Shown: one piece after another, positions 52,131 through 64,000 of the stretch | Numbering within the stretch: position 1 is the stretch's first letter | Layout of the letters: the number at the start of each line of letters is the position of its first letter | Origin: Haliotis asinina | Taxonomy: Eukaryota > Mollusca > Gastropoda > Lepetellida > Haliotidae | Assembly: GCF_037392515.1 (NCBI RefSeq) | Contig: NC_090288.1 | Coordinates: 11,972,969 to 12,036,968, forward strand | Direction of reading: 5' to 3' | DNA length: 64,000 bases | Program-made: the position numbers and the translations under genes | Notes under the pieces: generated by a model | Told to the model about the DNA's origin: nothing | Database searches by the model: none | Seen by the model: the letters and a program-made list of their open reading frames with translations, nothing else

Positions 52131-53403
52131 CTTGTCAGTAGATGATCTGAAAACGATGCTGTACTCAACGAAATGCAGAGCGGTAGCGAGCAAGAGTCAA
52201 AGTGAATCTGTTGGAAACAGAGGGGACCGTTGGCAACGACAACGGTAACTACATGGATACCAAGTCAGAACGAGGCGTCATCGAATGTGTTCGGCAACGT
52301 CAAAGAGCCAGCAATAGTTGCATCTCATGGGGTCAAATATCTGGCGAGTTTAAGGTTTTAAATCAATGAGTATATGTTGAAATGCTACATGTACCATAGT
52401 TCACTGAAACGCCGTACGTGTTAGATGTTGAAAACACTCTATCAGCTCGGTGAAATTCATGTAAAGATTAGTATGAAGAAGGAAGGTAAAGTATTCGTTG
52501 TCAGTCAGAAAAATACAAGTCCTCCTATTCCCTTTTCGCTAATTCACATGTTTCTATCTCCGACAGAGAAGTTGAAGTCTGCACGCCTGTAGTGCCAGTA
52601 ATAATATAGTAATGGTCACATGTACTTCACGATGAAAGACATCTGCGCAAAGGTGAAATACGGAGGACCTAATTTCTTGACTGGGACCATGTCTTGTCGT
52701 GGACACTGGATTTATTGACGGCTGAAGGCAAACGAAAGGAGAAAAGGAAGCAGATCCTGCTTTGAAGGCCGTTGTCATGGTTCCCGTCGGTGATAAAAAG
52801 AAGTGCATGTTGTGTTTATTGGGACCCCGAGTATTAACTGGCAAAGTGGTGAATGTCGGTAGTTGCTGACAATGTATAGTCATCTGACGTGGGGAGCGTC
52901 TTGTGGTGTGCAGTTCATGGTGTATGTTTCAACATGGTGGTAGCTGCACTAATTGCTGCGGAAAGACAAGCGCCGCACTTCGCCTCGGACATAGCTGGCC
53001 GATAAATGCGCGCTAATAAGGTGACAAGAGTGGTCTCCCTTTATGCATTGGCCGCAAGCAAGCTGGGTACGAGAGACTGGTCCACTCATACCTCCCAAAA
53101 TACACAATAAATGAAATCAATGAACCTGCTTGCACGGTTACATAGTTTATTGAATACCCGATTCCATTAAGTAATGAACGCTACCTCTACAAAATATTTC
53201 CCCCAATATCCCCGTTCACGTGAAAGCCAAGGCAAGGTCCGTTCGTCTAATTGTAAGCCAAAGTGTTAGCTGCACTGCTCGTAAAGATGGAAATGTTCTG
53301 ACAGTCACCACGGGTTGTCTGTGCATGTATTTGTTCAGTGAACCTGATCTGCTTTCTGGCCAAGGCCTGATGAAATCGCCATGGTCACCACACACGAAGA
53401 CAA

Positions 53404-53498
53404 TGAGTGAGTTAGTGAGTTTAGTTTTACGCCGCTTTTAGCACTATTCCAGTAATATCAAAGCGGGGGACTCCAGAGATGAGCTTCACACATTGTAC
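53404..53498 (-). mobile_element. SINE tail remnant, unit 13
   Basis: Same form as unit 3. Confidence 0.6.
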
Positions 53499-53502
53499 TT
53501 AC

Positions 53503-53579
53503 CTGGGAGAAGATACTGACTGAAAAGCCTCAAGTTGACTTTGTGCTTCCTTATATTTGAGACAAACTAGGATATTGGT
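53503..53579 (-). promoter_or_regulatory. Candidate promoter and exon 1 of gene copy 12
   Basis: Exon 1 53521-53503, TATAAGG 53555-53549. The core is unchanged; the 13-bp loss of this unit lies over 200 bp upstream. Confidence 0.4.
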
Positions 53580-53836
53580 TTGACCGTGTAATAATGACGA
53601 CGATAATCCTAATAAGAACAACAATGGTGCACGTGTATAGCATTATTACTCTTATGTTGCCAATATAAGCAAGAATCGTGATGATCATCTCCCAGTTCCC
53701 TAGGGCAGAAACGTGCTTTTTCTGTATCCACTTTCTGAACTAGATGATATACGATAAATAGCACATGGTAAGTCAAATCTTTGTGTTCAACGCCGTCATC
53801 GCTTTGGGATAAATGTACTCTCACTCACTCACTTAA

Positions 53837-53837
<1 letters not shown>

Positions 53838-53910
<73 letters not shown>
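53838..53910 (+). repeat. (CA)n microsatellite, unit 13, 73 bp
   Basis: Left flank returns to CACTCACTTAAC; a 13-bp loss lies 40 bp before it. Confidence 0.99.
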
Positions 53911-53912
<2 letters not shown>

Positions 53913-54990
53913 AAAAACAACAACAAAAAAACACACACTATCACTCACTGATTTGAGAACTTAGACATGTATGTGTGTAGCAGTATTGTGGTTTCCGTGT
54001 CTAAACTTGCTAGCGGAGACTAGACCTGGTCGAACTGGCAGTACTTGTACGTCTGATTATGTTCGTATCTAAACACCACCTGACTTTCTTGATCAGGTTT
54101 TGCAGCCTATATGTATCCTGGAAGTAAAGGGTACCAATCCTGTTCAAGTATCATCCAAGTCACTAATTATTATGTCTATTAATTGCCTGGATTGAAAATG
54201 AGCAGTCAACGAGGAACAAATCCCCTCTTCAGTCTCACAGCGTGTATAAACACCCACAGGACAAGGGGACGGTTAAACAGCTGACTGCACAATGGGAGAC
54301 CACTCTCAGTTATTTACGTCGTGTGTAAGGTATAGTAAGTGAAGTGATCGTAAAATATCCAGTCTTCCGAAACCATTTTTGTAGTCATGACTACACGCGA
54401 TTACAGACTGTGATTTCCATCATAGGAAACGTGTAAAACACTCCACTAGAAGACAGGAACACAGCGGGATAGAGCAAATGACCCCTCAACATCTTCCTTT
54501 GTAATTAGTTAACTCTTATAGTAACTTCCAGATGTCTCATAAATACATTTACTTCAGCCTCCTCTCCAGCTGTGTTGCTGTCTCCTAGCAAAGAATTGAC
54601 CCAAAGAAGGAAGGAAAACAGACTCATGTGTATACCATTCAGTCTTATTTATTATTTCCATATAATCAGGAAATAGAATGGCAAGTGCTGAAAGGGAGTC
54701 TCCAAATCGAGGCCAAAAGGGAAGCTCAGTCGTCTTATTAGAAGTGAAATACTCTTAGAAATGTCAGCCAAAAGGTATGCCAAAACATACAAGATCGAAA
54801 GGGGTGTGTCCAAAACTAAATCACAAGGGTGTAGCCAAAAGAGACCCAAAATGGGAAATGGTATACTGGACGAGCATCACAACACATCATCTCACACAAC
54901 ACACTCACACCCGATCAAACATGCAAAACACACCATCATAAACCATTCACACTCACACGAAATAATACACGAAACAAATTCTTCTCCCAG

Positions 54991-55059
54991 CCTCTCTTTC
55001 TTTCTCACTCTTTCTTTTTCACTCTCTCTCTCTCTCTCTCATTCTCTCTCTCTCTCTCT
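54991..55059 (+). repeat. Rearranged CT tract, unit 13
   Basis: CT runs are redistributed relative to units 1-12 (a long CT run now precedes CATTCTCT), and the following CA stretch is extended to ACACACACACAAACACACTCG. Units 14 (59310-59370) and 15 (63585-63651) have the same arrangement with different run lengths. Confidence 0.95.
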
Positions 55060-55293
55060 GTCAAACACACACACACACAAACACACTCGTACATACACAC
55101 ATCAATAACACACACCGTAGCACATAAAACCACTGTCTGTCTCATCTGCATGCAAATACACTAACATGCACACCCACTCACACATCGTGTACTCTTGCAC
55201 TTATACACACACACATCCAGTCACATATACACGTTCACCCTATGCACGCACACACACAGACACACATACACGCACGCACGCTGGATGAGGAAT

Positions 55294-56485
55294 CTACGAG
55301 AATACTCTCCTAAAGAAGGCAGCCACTCTCTTCAGCGCCTTCCTCACGGGATGAATATCCTCCACGAAGCTGTCGTCGTCCTCGTCCTCGTACACCCAGT
55401 AGTCACTGTCGTCGTCACTTGGGACAGGGTAATAGTCGGCATAGGTGATGGTAACCGGGGCAGGGAGTGTCTCACCGTGGTCAGGGCGGGCCCAGAACGG
55501 GGTGAAAACACGCAGGGGGTCGGGAGAGGGACTCGGGGACGAAGCCAAGGGACGCTACATCGGTGAGTGGGCAAGGTGGGAGAAAGGAGGGTCATTGGGT
55601 GAGGTTGATAGGAGATTTTTAACGAAACAATATTAAGAAATGTCTGAGTGCATTGCCCCTGATCACACATTCTATGAGGTACTATCCAATGGCAAACATG
55701 CTGATAGATTGTCAGAAAGAAATGCTAATGTGTGAATGGGAGAGGGGTAGCCGGGGACAGACTTTCAGCACACCATAACAGAGTAAGTAATATATAACGT
55801 CCCGGGTGTGCATGAGACAGCTTCGACAAGGACTAGAGGAGCCAACGTTTCGCCCCAATCTGAAGGTCATGTAGATAAAATACATACACAGTCGAATTCC
55901 TCATCCAGCGACGGCCATAGACTAGCAGCAGGAGTGACGTGATACCGGATCATGTCTTCCCGTGCTGAAAATAACACAAACAACGCATTTACTGACAGGC
56001 CAAATATACGTACAGTGGAACTAAGGTGTTTGGGGGGGCCGAGGAAACGATAGCGAGAAAACAGAGAGTGTTTTGGGGACACATATAGGCCACGGATACG
56101 CTTTAGAAGCATTAAAATGGGCATTATAATCAGTTTTCATATATAATCCATCTAGTAGTGTAGCGATTATGCTCCGCATATTGGAAAGGAATGCTTTAAG
56201 AAAAAATTGCACCTAATCCACGCCTTAGATCTACTAGAACGTCTATTATCATTTAACAACATCCACCATCGTATGTAAAAACAAAAAAGTCCCCATTTCA
56301 CTGATAGAATAGACATTAAAAACATCAATATTTCTAAATTTCTCCCAAATTGCAAATGGCGGCTACTGGCAAACACCCCCCTACCGTCAAACTACGGCCG
56401 CTTGCAGTAATAATGTACGCTTTTAACACTTTAAAATACAACAAAGGCCTCCTCAAATACCTTGAATATGCAGCCGTGTAAACAT
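55294..56485 (-). CDS. Candidate spliced gene, copy 13
   Basis: Exon 1 57876-57858, exon 2 56562-56461, exon 3 55964-55888, exon 4 55554-55294, AATAAA 54653-54648. Coding sequence as in copy 12. The 3' UTR differs more than in other copies because of a rearranged CT tract and several substitutions near 54650-54800. Confidence 0.37.
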
Positions 56486-57758
56486 CTTGTCAGTAGATGA
56501 TCTCAAAACGATGCTGTACTCAACGAAATGCAGAGCGGTAGCGAGCAAGAGTCAAAGTGAATCTGTTGGAAACAGAGGGGACCGTTGGCAACGACAACGG
56601 TAACTACATGGATACCAAGTCAGAACGAGGCGTCATCGAATGTGTTCGGCAACGTCAAAGAGCCAGCAATAGTTGCATCTCATGGGGTCAAATATCTGGC
56701 GAGTTTAAGGTTTTAAATCAATGAGTATATGTTGAAATGCTACATGTACCATAGTTCACTGAAACGCCGTACGTGTTAGATGTTGAAAACACTCTATCAG
56801 CTCGGTGAAATTCATGTAAAGATTAGTATGAAGAAGGAAGGTAAAGTATTCGTTGTCAGTCAGAAAAATACAAGTCCTCCTATTCCCTTTTCGCTAATTC
56901 ACATGTTTCTATCTCCGACAGAGAAGTTGAAGTCTGCACGCCTGTAGTGCCAGTAATAATATAGTAATGGTCACATGTACTTCACGATGAAAGACATCTG
57001 CGCAAAGGTGAAATACGGAGGACCTAATTTCTTGACTGGGACCATGTCTTGTCGTGGACACTGGATTTATTGACGGCTGAAGGCAAACGAAAGGAGAAAA
57101 GGAAGCAGATCCTGCTTTGAAGGCCGTTGTCATGGTTCCCGTCGGTGATAAAAAGAAGTGCATGTTGTGTTTATTGGGACCCCGAGTATTAACTGGCAAA
57201 GTGGTGAATGTCGGTAGTTGCTGACAATGTATAGTCATCTGACGTGGGGAGCGTCTTGTGGTGTGCAGTTCATGGTGTATGTTTCAACATGGTGGTAGCT
57301 GCACTAATTGCTGCGGAAAGACAAGCGCCGCACTTCGCCTCGGACATAGCTGGCCGATAAATGCGCGCTAATAAGGTGACAAGAGTGGTCTCCCTTTATG
57401 CATTGGCCGCAAGCAAGCTGGGTACGAGAGACTGGTCCACTCATACCTCCCAAAATACACAATAAATGAAATCAATGAACCTGCTTGCACGGTTACATAG
57501 TTTATTGAATACCCGATTCCATTAAGTAATGAACGCTACCTCTACAAAATATTTCCCCCAATATCCCCGTTCACGTGAAAGCCAAGGCAAGGTCCGTTCG
57601 TCTAATTGTAAGCCAAAGTGTTAGCTGCACTGCTCGTAAAGATGGAAATGTTCTGACAGTCACCACGGGTTGTCTGTGCATGTATTTGTTCAGTGAACCT
57701 GATCTGCTTTCTGGCCAAGGCCTGATGAAATCGCCATGGTCACCACACACGAAGACAA

Positions 57759-57853
57759 TGAGTGAGTTAGTGAGTTTAGTTTTACGCCGCTTTTAGCACT
57801 ATTCCAGTAATATCAAAGCGGGGGACTCCAGAGATGAGCTTCACACATTGTAC
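57759..57853 (-). mobile_element. SINE tail remnant, unit 14
   Basis: Same form as unit 3. Confidence 0.6.
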
Positions 57854-57857
57854 TTAC

Positions 57858-57934
57858 CTGGGAGAAGATACTGACTGAAAAGCCTCAAGTTGACTTTGTG
57901 CTTCCTTATATTTGAGACAAACTAGGATATTGGT
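57858..57934 (-). promoter_or_regulatory. Candidate promoter and exon 1 of gene copy 13
   Basis: Exon 1 57876-57858, TATAAGG 57910-57904. The core is unchanged. Confidence 0.4.
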
Positions 57935-58191
57935 TTGACCGTGTAATAATGACGACGATAATCCTAATAAGAACAACAATGGTGCACGTGTATAGCATTA
58001 TTACTCTTATGTTGCCAATATAAGCAAGAATCGTGATGATCATCTTCCAGTTCCCTAGGGCAGAAACGTGCTTTTTCTGTATCCACTTTCTGAACTAGAT
58101 GATATACGATAAATAGCACATGGTAAGTCAAATCTTTGTGTTCAACGCCGTCATCGCTTTGGGATAAATGTACTCTCACTCACTCACTTAA

Positions 58192-58192
<1 letters not shown>

Positions 58193-58229
<37 letters not shown>
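58193..58229 (+). repeat. (CA)n microsatellite, unit 14, 37 bp
   Basis: Shortest expanded tract; same flanks and upstream 13-bp loss as in unit 13. Confidence 0.99.
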
Positions 58230-58231
<2 letters not shown>

Positions 58232-59604
58232 AAAAACAACAACAAAAAAACACACACTATCACTCACTGATTTGAGAACTTAGACATGCATGTGTGTAGC
58301 AGTATTGTGGTTTCCGTGTCTAAACTTGCTAGCGGAGACTAGACCTGGTCGAACTGGCAGTACTTGTACGTCTGATTATGTTCGTATCTAAACACCACCT
58401 GACTTTCTTGATCAGGTTTTGCAGCCTATATGTATCCTGGAAGTAAAGGGTACCAATCCTGTTCAAGTATCATCCAAGTCACTAATTATTATGTCTATTA
58501 ATTGCCTGGATTGAAAATGAGCAGTCAACGAGGAACAAATCCCCTCTTCAGTCTCACAGCGTGTATAAACACCCACAGGACAAGGGGACGCTTAAACAGC
58601 TGACTGCACAATGGGAGACCACTCTCAGTTATTCACGTCGTGTGTAAGGTATAGTAAGTGAAGTGATCGTAAAATATCCAGTCTTCCGAAACCATTTTTG
58701 TAGTCATGACTACACGCGATTACAGACTGTGATTTCCATCATAGGAAACGTGTAAAACACTCCACTAGAAGAGAGGAACACAGCGGGATAGAGCAAATGA
58801 CCCCTCAACATCTTCCTTTGTAATTAGTTAACTCTTATAGTAACTTCCAGATGTCTCATAAATACATTTACTTCAGCCTCCTCTCCAGCTGTGTTGCTGT
58901 CTCCTAGCAAAGAATTGACCCAAAGAAGGAAGGAAAACAGACTCATGTGTATACCATTCAGTCTTATTTATTATTTCCATATAATCAGGAAATAGAATGG
59001 CAAGTGCTGAAAGGGAGTCTCCAAATCGAGGCCAAAAGGGAAGCTCAGTCGTCTTATTAGAAGTGAAATACTCTTAGAAATGTCAGCCAAAAGGTATGCC
59101 AAAACATACAAGATCGAAAGGGGTGTGTCCAAAACTAAATCACAAGGGTGTAGCCAAAAGAGACCCAAAATGGGAAATGGTATACTGGACGAGCACCACA
59201 ACACATCATCTCACACAACACACTCACACCCGATCAAACATGCAAAACACACCATCATAAACCATTCACACTCACACGAAATAATACACGAAACAAATTC
59301 TTCTCCCAGCCTCTCTTTCTTTCTCACTCTTTCTTTTTCACTCTCTCTCTCATTCTCTCTCTCTCTCTCTGTCAAACACACACACACACAAACACACTCG
59401 TACATACACACATCAATAACACACACCGTAGCACATAAAACCACTGTCTGTCTCATCTGCATGCAAATACACTAACATGCACACCCACTCACACATCGTG
59501 TACTCTTGCACTTATACACACACACATCCAGTCACATAAACACGTTCACCCTATGCACGCACACACACAGACACACATACACGCACGCACGCTGGATGAG
59601 GAAT

Positions 59605-60796
59605 CTACGAGAATACTCTCCTAAAGAAGGCAGCCACTCTCTTCAGCGCCTTCCTCACGGGATGAATATCCTCCACGAAGCTGTCATCGTCCTCGTCCTC
59701 GTACACCCAGTAGTCACTGTCGTCGTCACTTGGGACAGGGTAATAGTCGGCATAGGTGATGGTAACCGGGGCAGGGAGTGTCTCACCGTGGTCAGGGCGG
59801 GCCCAGAACGGGGTGAAAACACGCAGGGGGTCGGGAGAGGGACTCGGGGACGAAGCCAAGGGACGCTACATCGGTGAGTGGGCAAGGTGGGAGAAAGGAG
59901 GGTCATTGGGTGAGGTTGATAGGAGATTTTTAACGAAACAATATTAAGAAATGTCTGAGTGCATTGCCCCTGATCACACATTCTATGAGGTACTATCCAA
60001 TGGCAAACATGCTGATAGATTGTCAGAAAGAAATGCTAATGTGTGAATGGGAGAGGGGTAGCCGGGGACAGACTTTCAGCACACCATAACAGAGTAAGTA
60101 ATATATAACGTCCCGGGTGTGCATGAGACAGCTTCGACAAGGACTAGAGGAGCCAACGTTTCGCCCCAATCTGAAGGTCATGTAGATAAAATACATACAC
60201 AGTCGAATTCCTCATCCAGCGACGGCCATAGACTAGCAGCAGGAGTGACGTGATACCGGATCATGTCTTCCCGTGCTGAAAATAACACAAACAACGCATT
60301 TACTGACAGGCCAAATATACATACAGTGGAACTAAGGTGTTTGGGGGGGCCGAGGAAACGATAGCGAGAAAACAGAGAGTGTTTTGGGGACACATATAGG
60401 CCACGGATACGCTTTAGAAGCATTAAAATGGGCATTATAATCAGTTTTCATATATAATCCATCTAGTAGTGTAGCGATTATGCTCCGCATATTGGAAAGG
60501 AATGCTTTAAGAAAAAATTGCACCTAATCCACGCCTTAGATCTACTAGAACGTCTATTATCATTCAACAACATCCACCATCGTATGTAAAAACAAAAAAG
60601 TCCCCATTTCACTGATAGAATAGACATTAAAAACATCAATATTTCTAAATTTCTCCCAAATTGCAAATGGCGGCTACTGGCAAACACCCCCCTACCGTCA
60701 AACTACGGCCGCTTGCAGTAATAATGTACGCTTTTAACACTTTAAAATACAACAAAGGCCTCCTCAAATACCTTGAATATGCAGCCGTGTAAACAT
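59605..60796 (-). CDS. Candidate spliced gene, copy 14, served by a diverged promoter
   Basis: Exon 1 about 62185-62171, exon 2 60873-60772, exon 3 60275-60199, exon 4 59865-59605, AATAAA 58972-58967. Protein as in copies 12-13, plus one silent Asp change in the acidic block. The promoter in unit 15 lacks CCAAT and has altered spacing. Confidence 0.35.
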
Positions 60797-62071
60797 CTTG
60801 TCAGTAGATGATCTCAAAACGATGCTGTACTCAACGAAATGCAGAGCGGTAGCGAGCAAGAGTCAAAGTGAATCTGTTGGAAACAGAGGGGACCGTTGGC
60901 AACGACAACGGTAACTACATGGATACCAAGTCAGAACGAGGCGTCATCGAATGTGTTCGGCAACGTCAAAGAGCCAGCAATAGTTGCATCTCATGGGGTC
61001 AAATATCTGGCGAGTTTAAGGTTTTAAATCAATGAGTATATGTTGAAATGCTACATGTACCATAGTTCACTGAAACGCCGTACGTGTTAGATGTTGAAAA
61101 CACTCTATCAGCTCGGTGAAATTCATGTAAAGATTAGTATGAAGAAGGAAGGTAAAGTATTCGTTGTCAGTCAGAAAAATACAAGTCCTCCTATTCCCTT
61201 TTCGCTAATTCACATGTTTCTATCTCCGACAGAGAAGTTGAAGTCTGCACGCCTGTAGTGCCAGTAATAATATAGTAATGGTCACATGTACTTCACGATG
61301 AAAGACATCTGCGCAAAGGTGAAATACGGAGGACCTAATTTCTTGACTGGGACCATGTCTTGTCGTGGACACTGGATTTATTGACGGCTGAAGGCAAACG
61401 AAAGGAGAAAAGGAAGCAGATCCTGCTTTGAAGGCCGTTGTCATGGTTCCCGTCGGTGATAAAAAGAAGTGCATGTTGTGTTTATTGGGACCCCGAGTAT
61501 TAAGTGGCAAACTGGTGAATGTCGGTAGTTGCTGACAATGTATAGTCATCTGACGTGGGGAGCGTCTTGTGGTGTGCAGTTCATGGTGTATGTTTCAGCA
61601 TGGTGGTAGCTGCACTAACTGCTGCGGAAAGACAAGCGCCGCACTTCGCCTCGGACATAGCTGGCCGATAAATGCGCGCTAATAAGGTGACAAGAGTGGT
61701 CTCCCTTTATGCATATAGGCCGCAAGCAAGCTGGGTACGAGAGACTGGTCCACTCATACCTCCCAAAATACACAATAAATGAAATCAATGAACCTGCTTG
61801 TACGGTTACATAGTCTATTGAGTACCCGATTCCATTAAGAAATTAACGCTACCTCTACAAAATATTTCCCCCAATATCCCCGTTCACGTGAAAGCCAAGG
61901 CAAGGTCCGTTCGTCTAATTGTAAGCCAAAGTGTTAGCTGCACTGCTCGTAAAGATGGAAATGTTCTGACAGTCACCACGGGTTGTCTGTGCATGTATTT
62001 GTTCAGTGAACCTGATCTGCTTTCTGGCCAAGGCCTGATGAAATCGCCAGGGTCACCACACACGAGGACAA

Positions 62072-62166
62072 TGAGTGAGTTAGTGAGTTTAGTTTTACGC
62101 CGCTTTTAGCACTATTCCAGTAATATCAAGTCGGGGGACTCCAGAGATGAGCTTCTCACATTGTAC
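62072..62166 (-). mobile_element. SINE tail remnant, unit 15
   Basis: Diverged copy: ATCAAGTCGGGGG and GCTTCTCACATTG (read on +) are private. The junction with exon 1 is the same as in all other units, so the insertion predates the array. Confidence 0.6.
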
Positions 62167-62170
62167 TTAC

Positions 62171-62244
62171 CTGGGGGAAGTTACTGAAAAGCCTCAAGTT
62201 GACTTTGTGCTTCCTTATATTTGAGACAAACTAGGATATAGGTT
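62171..62244 (-). promoter_or_regulatory. Diverged promoter and exon 1 of gene copy 14
   Basis: TATAAGG (62219-62213) and the donor GTAAGT (62170-62165) persist. The CCAAT box is lost (GGATATAGGTTG on +), and a 4-bp loss between start site and donor changes the initiator to TCAGTA and shortens exon 1 to about 15 nt (62185-62171). If the promoter model is right, this copy should be expressed differently from the others. Confidence 0.3.
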
Positions 62245-62514
62245 GACCGTGTAATAATGACGACGATAATCATAATAAGAACAACAATGGTGCACGTGTA
62301 TAGCATTATAACTCTTGTGTTGCTAATATAAGCAAGAATCGTGATGACCATCTCCCAGTTCCCTAGGGCAGAAACGTGGTTTTTCTGTATCCACTTTCTG
62401 AACTAGATGATATACGATAAATAGCACATGTTAAGTCAAATCTTTGTGTTCAACGCCGTGACATTTTGAAGTTATCGCTTTGGGATAAATGTAGTTTCAC
62501 TCACTCACTCATCC

Positions 62515-62532
62515 TCACACATACACACACAC
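62515..62532 (+). repeat. Unexpanded CA-rich stretch, unit 15
   Basis: In place of the long tract there is only TCACACATACACACACAC after CTCACTCACTCATCC. The AAAACAACAAC spacer seen in other units is also missing, so CA runs directly into the TATCACTCACTG flank. This looks like a pre-expansion or contracted state. Confidence 0.9.
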
Positions 62533-63885
62533 TATCACTCACTGATTTGAGAACTTAGACATGTATGTGTGTAGCAGTACTATTGTGGTTTCCGTGTCTA
62601 AACTTGCTAGCGGAGACTAGACCTGGTCGAACTGGCAGTACTTGTACGTCTGATTATGTTCGTATCTAAACACCACCTGGCTTTCTTGATCAGGTATTGC
62701 AGCCTATTTTTATCCTGGAAGTAAAGGGTACCAATCCTGATCAAGTATCATGCAAGTCACTAATTATTATGTCTATAGCCTGGATTGAAAATGAGCAGTC
62801 AACGAGGAGCAAATCCCCTCTTCCAGTCTCATAGCGTGTATAAACACCCACAGGACAAGGGGACGCTTAAACAGCTGACTGCACAATGGGAGACCACTCT
62901 CAGTTATTCACGTCGTGTGTAAGGTATAGTAAGTGAAGTGATCGTAAAATATCCAGTCATCCGAAACCATTTTTGTAGTCATGACTACACGCGATTACAG
63001 ACTGTGATTTCCATCATAGGAAACGTGTAAAACACTCCACTAGAAGACAGGAACACAGCGGGATAGAGCAAATGACCCCTCAATATCTTCCTTTGTAATT
63101 AGTTAACTCTTATAGTAACTTCCAGATGTCTCATAAATACATTTACTTCAGCCTCCTCTCCAGCTGTGTTGCTGTCTCCTAGCAAAGAATTGACCCAAAG
63201 AAGGAAGGAAAACAGACTCATGTGTATACCATTCAGTCTTATTTATTATTTCCATATAATCAGGAAATAGAATGGCAAGTGCTGAAAGGGAGTCTCCAAA
63301 TCGAGGCCAAAAGGGAAGCTCAGTCGTCTTATTAGAAGTGAAATACTCTCAGAAATGTCAGCCAAAAGGTATGCCAAAACATACAAGATCGAAAGGGGTG
63401 TGTCCAAAACTAAATCACAAGGGTGTAGCCAAAAGAGACCCAAAATGGGAAATGGTATACTGGACGAGCACCACAACACATCATCTCACACAACACACTC
63501 ACACCCGATCAAACATGCAAAACACACCATCATAAACCATTCACACTCACACGAAATAATACACGAAACAAATTCTTCTCCCAGCCTCTCTTTCTTTCTC
63601 ACTCTTTCCTTTTCACTCTCTCTCTCTCTCTCTCATTCTCTCTCTCTCTCTGTCAAACACACACACACACAAACACACTCGTACATACACACATCAATAA
63701 CACACACCGTAGCACATAAAACCACTGTCTGTCTCATCTGCATGCAAATACACTAACATGCACACCCACTCACACATCGTGTACTCTTGCACTTATACAC
63801 ACACACATCCAGTCACATATACACGTTCACCCTATGCACGCACACACACAGACACACATACACGCACGCACGCTGGATGAGGAAT

Positions 63886-64000
63886 CTACGAGAATACTCT
63901 CCTAAAGAAGGCAGCCACTCTCTTCAGCGCCTTCCTCACGGGATGAATATCCTCCACGAAGCTGTCGTCGTCCTCGTCCTCGTACACCCAGTAGTCACTG
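63886..64000 (-). CDS. Candidate gene copy 15, partial last exon
   Basis: Only the 3' part of exon 4 lies in the window, about 37 codons plus the stop at 63888-63886. It includes the acidic block and the complete basic tail ending VFS. AATAAA lies at 63247-63242. The other exons lie beyond the right edge. Confidence 0.35.
   Translation of the reverse strand, partial: SDYWVYEDEDDDSFVEDIHPVRKALKRVAAFFRRVFS

Larger units (their letters stand above)
48195..52545 (+). repeat. Array unit 12 (4,351 bp)
   Basis: Start of the block of units 12-14 sharing GGGCAAGGTGGG, CCTGATCACAC, CCCGGGTGTGCATG and GTCGAATTCC (51215-51543). CA tract follows CTCAACACA with one C fewer. Core 4,288 bp. Confidence 0.98.
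52546..56900 (+). repeat. Array unit 13 (4,355 bp)
   Basis: Lacks 13 bp at 53797/53798 just before the CA tract (shared with unit 14). Reverts to CACTTAACC and GAAAAAACAAC around the CA tract, as in unit 4. Has the variants TTTCCATATAATC, GAAAGGGAGTC and GAAATACTC (54654-54753) shared with units 14-15. Core 4,282 bp. Confidence 0.98.
56901..61211 (+). repeat. Array unit 14 (4,311 bp)
   Basis: Shares the 13-bp loss (at 58152/58153) with unit 13 and has a shorter CT tract, giving the shortest core, 4,274 bp. Shortest CA tract of the complete units. Shares CGCTTAAACAG near 58590 and TATTCACGTCG near 58630 only with unit 15. Confidence 0.98.
61212..64000 (+). repeat. Array unit 15 (partial, diverged; 2,789 bp)
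   Basis: Cut by the window end. Between about 61504 and 63190 it has roughly 30 private substitutions and small indels, far more than any other unit, and no expanded CA tract. Before 61500 and after 63190 it is nearly identical to units 13-14. The diverged patch covers the SINE, the promoter and the microsatellite region. Confidence 0.97.

Overview
The window is one continuous head-to-tail array of a single repeat unit of about 4.35 kb. It holds 14 complete units and the first 2,789 bp of a fifteenth, and it runs off both window ends. All units have the same orientation. Once the (CA)n microsatellite in each unit is subtracted, the unit core is 4,288-4,290 bp in units 1-12, 4,282 bp in unit 13 and 4,274 bp in unit 14. 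Length variation is therefore almost entirely microsatellite variation (37-155 bp in complete units).

The DNA is eukaryotic: spliced-gene signals, AATAAA signals, long CA and CT microsatellites, no operons. Each unit carries a sequence that I recognise from memory as the tail of a tRNA-derived SINE very common in abalone and other vetigastropods. A marine gastropod, probably an abalone-like vetigastropod, is my best guess. No rRNA, tRNA, snRNA, histone or other standard tandem gene is visible.

Unit layout (coordinates of unit 1, + strand): 1-858, intron-like sequence with a + strand AATAAA at 561; 859-953, SINE remnant on the - strand; 958-1034, candidate - strand promoter and 19-nt first exon; 1306-1430, (CA)n; 1764-1859, candidate + strand TATA/start; 1899-1914, perfect 16-bp palindrome; 2167-2172, - strand polyadenylation signal; 2509-2584, CT-rich tract; 2809-3069, GC-rich open - strand exon; 3403-3479 and 3975-4076, two further candidate - strand exons.

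These parts fit one gene model on the - strand. CCAAT, TATA and initiator elements in unit k+1 drive a short untranslated exon ending in a perfect donor. Intron 1 (about 1.3 kb) crosses the unit boundary. Exon 2 supplies the ATG, exon 3 is a 77-nt internal exon, and exon 4 encodes an acidic domain with a short cationic tail, followed by a 3' UTR and AATAAA. All introns are GT-AG and reading phase is kept, giving 120 residues of unknown family. Fourteen full copies lie in the window, plus a lone promoter at the left edge and a partial last exon at the right edge. This is inference from sequence signals. Substitutions between copies do not show purifying selection, so the gene may be neutral, young or partly decayed.

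Sequence variants are shared between neighbouring units and also form mosaics, as expected for unequal crossing-over and gene conversion. Unit 15 is clearly more diverged between about 61,500 and 63,190, where the CA expansion is absent, but matches units 13-14 beyond that.
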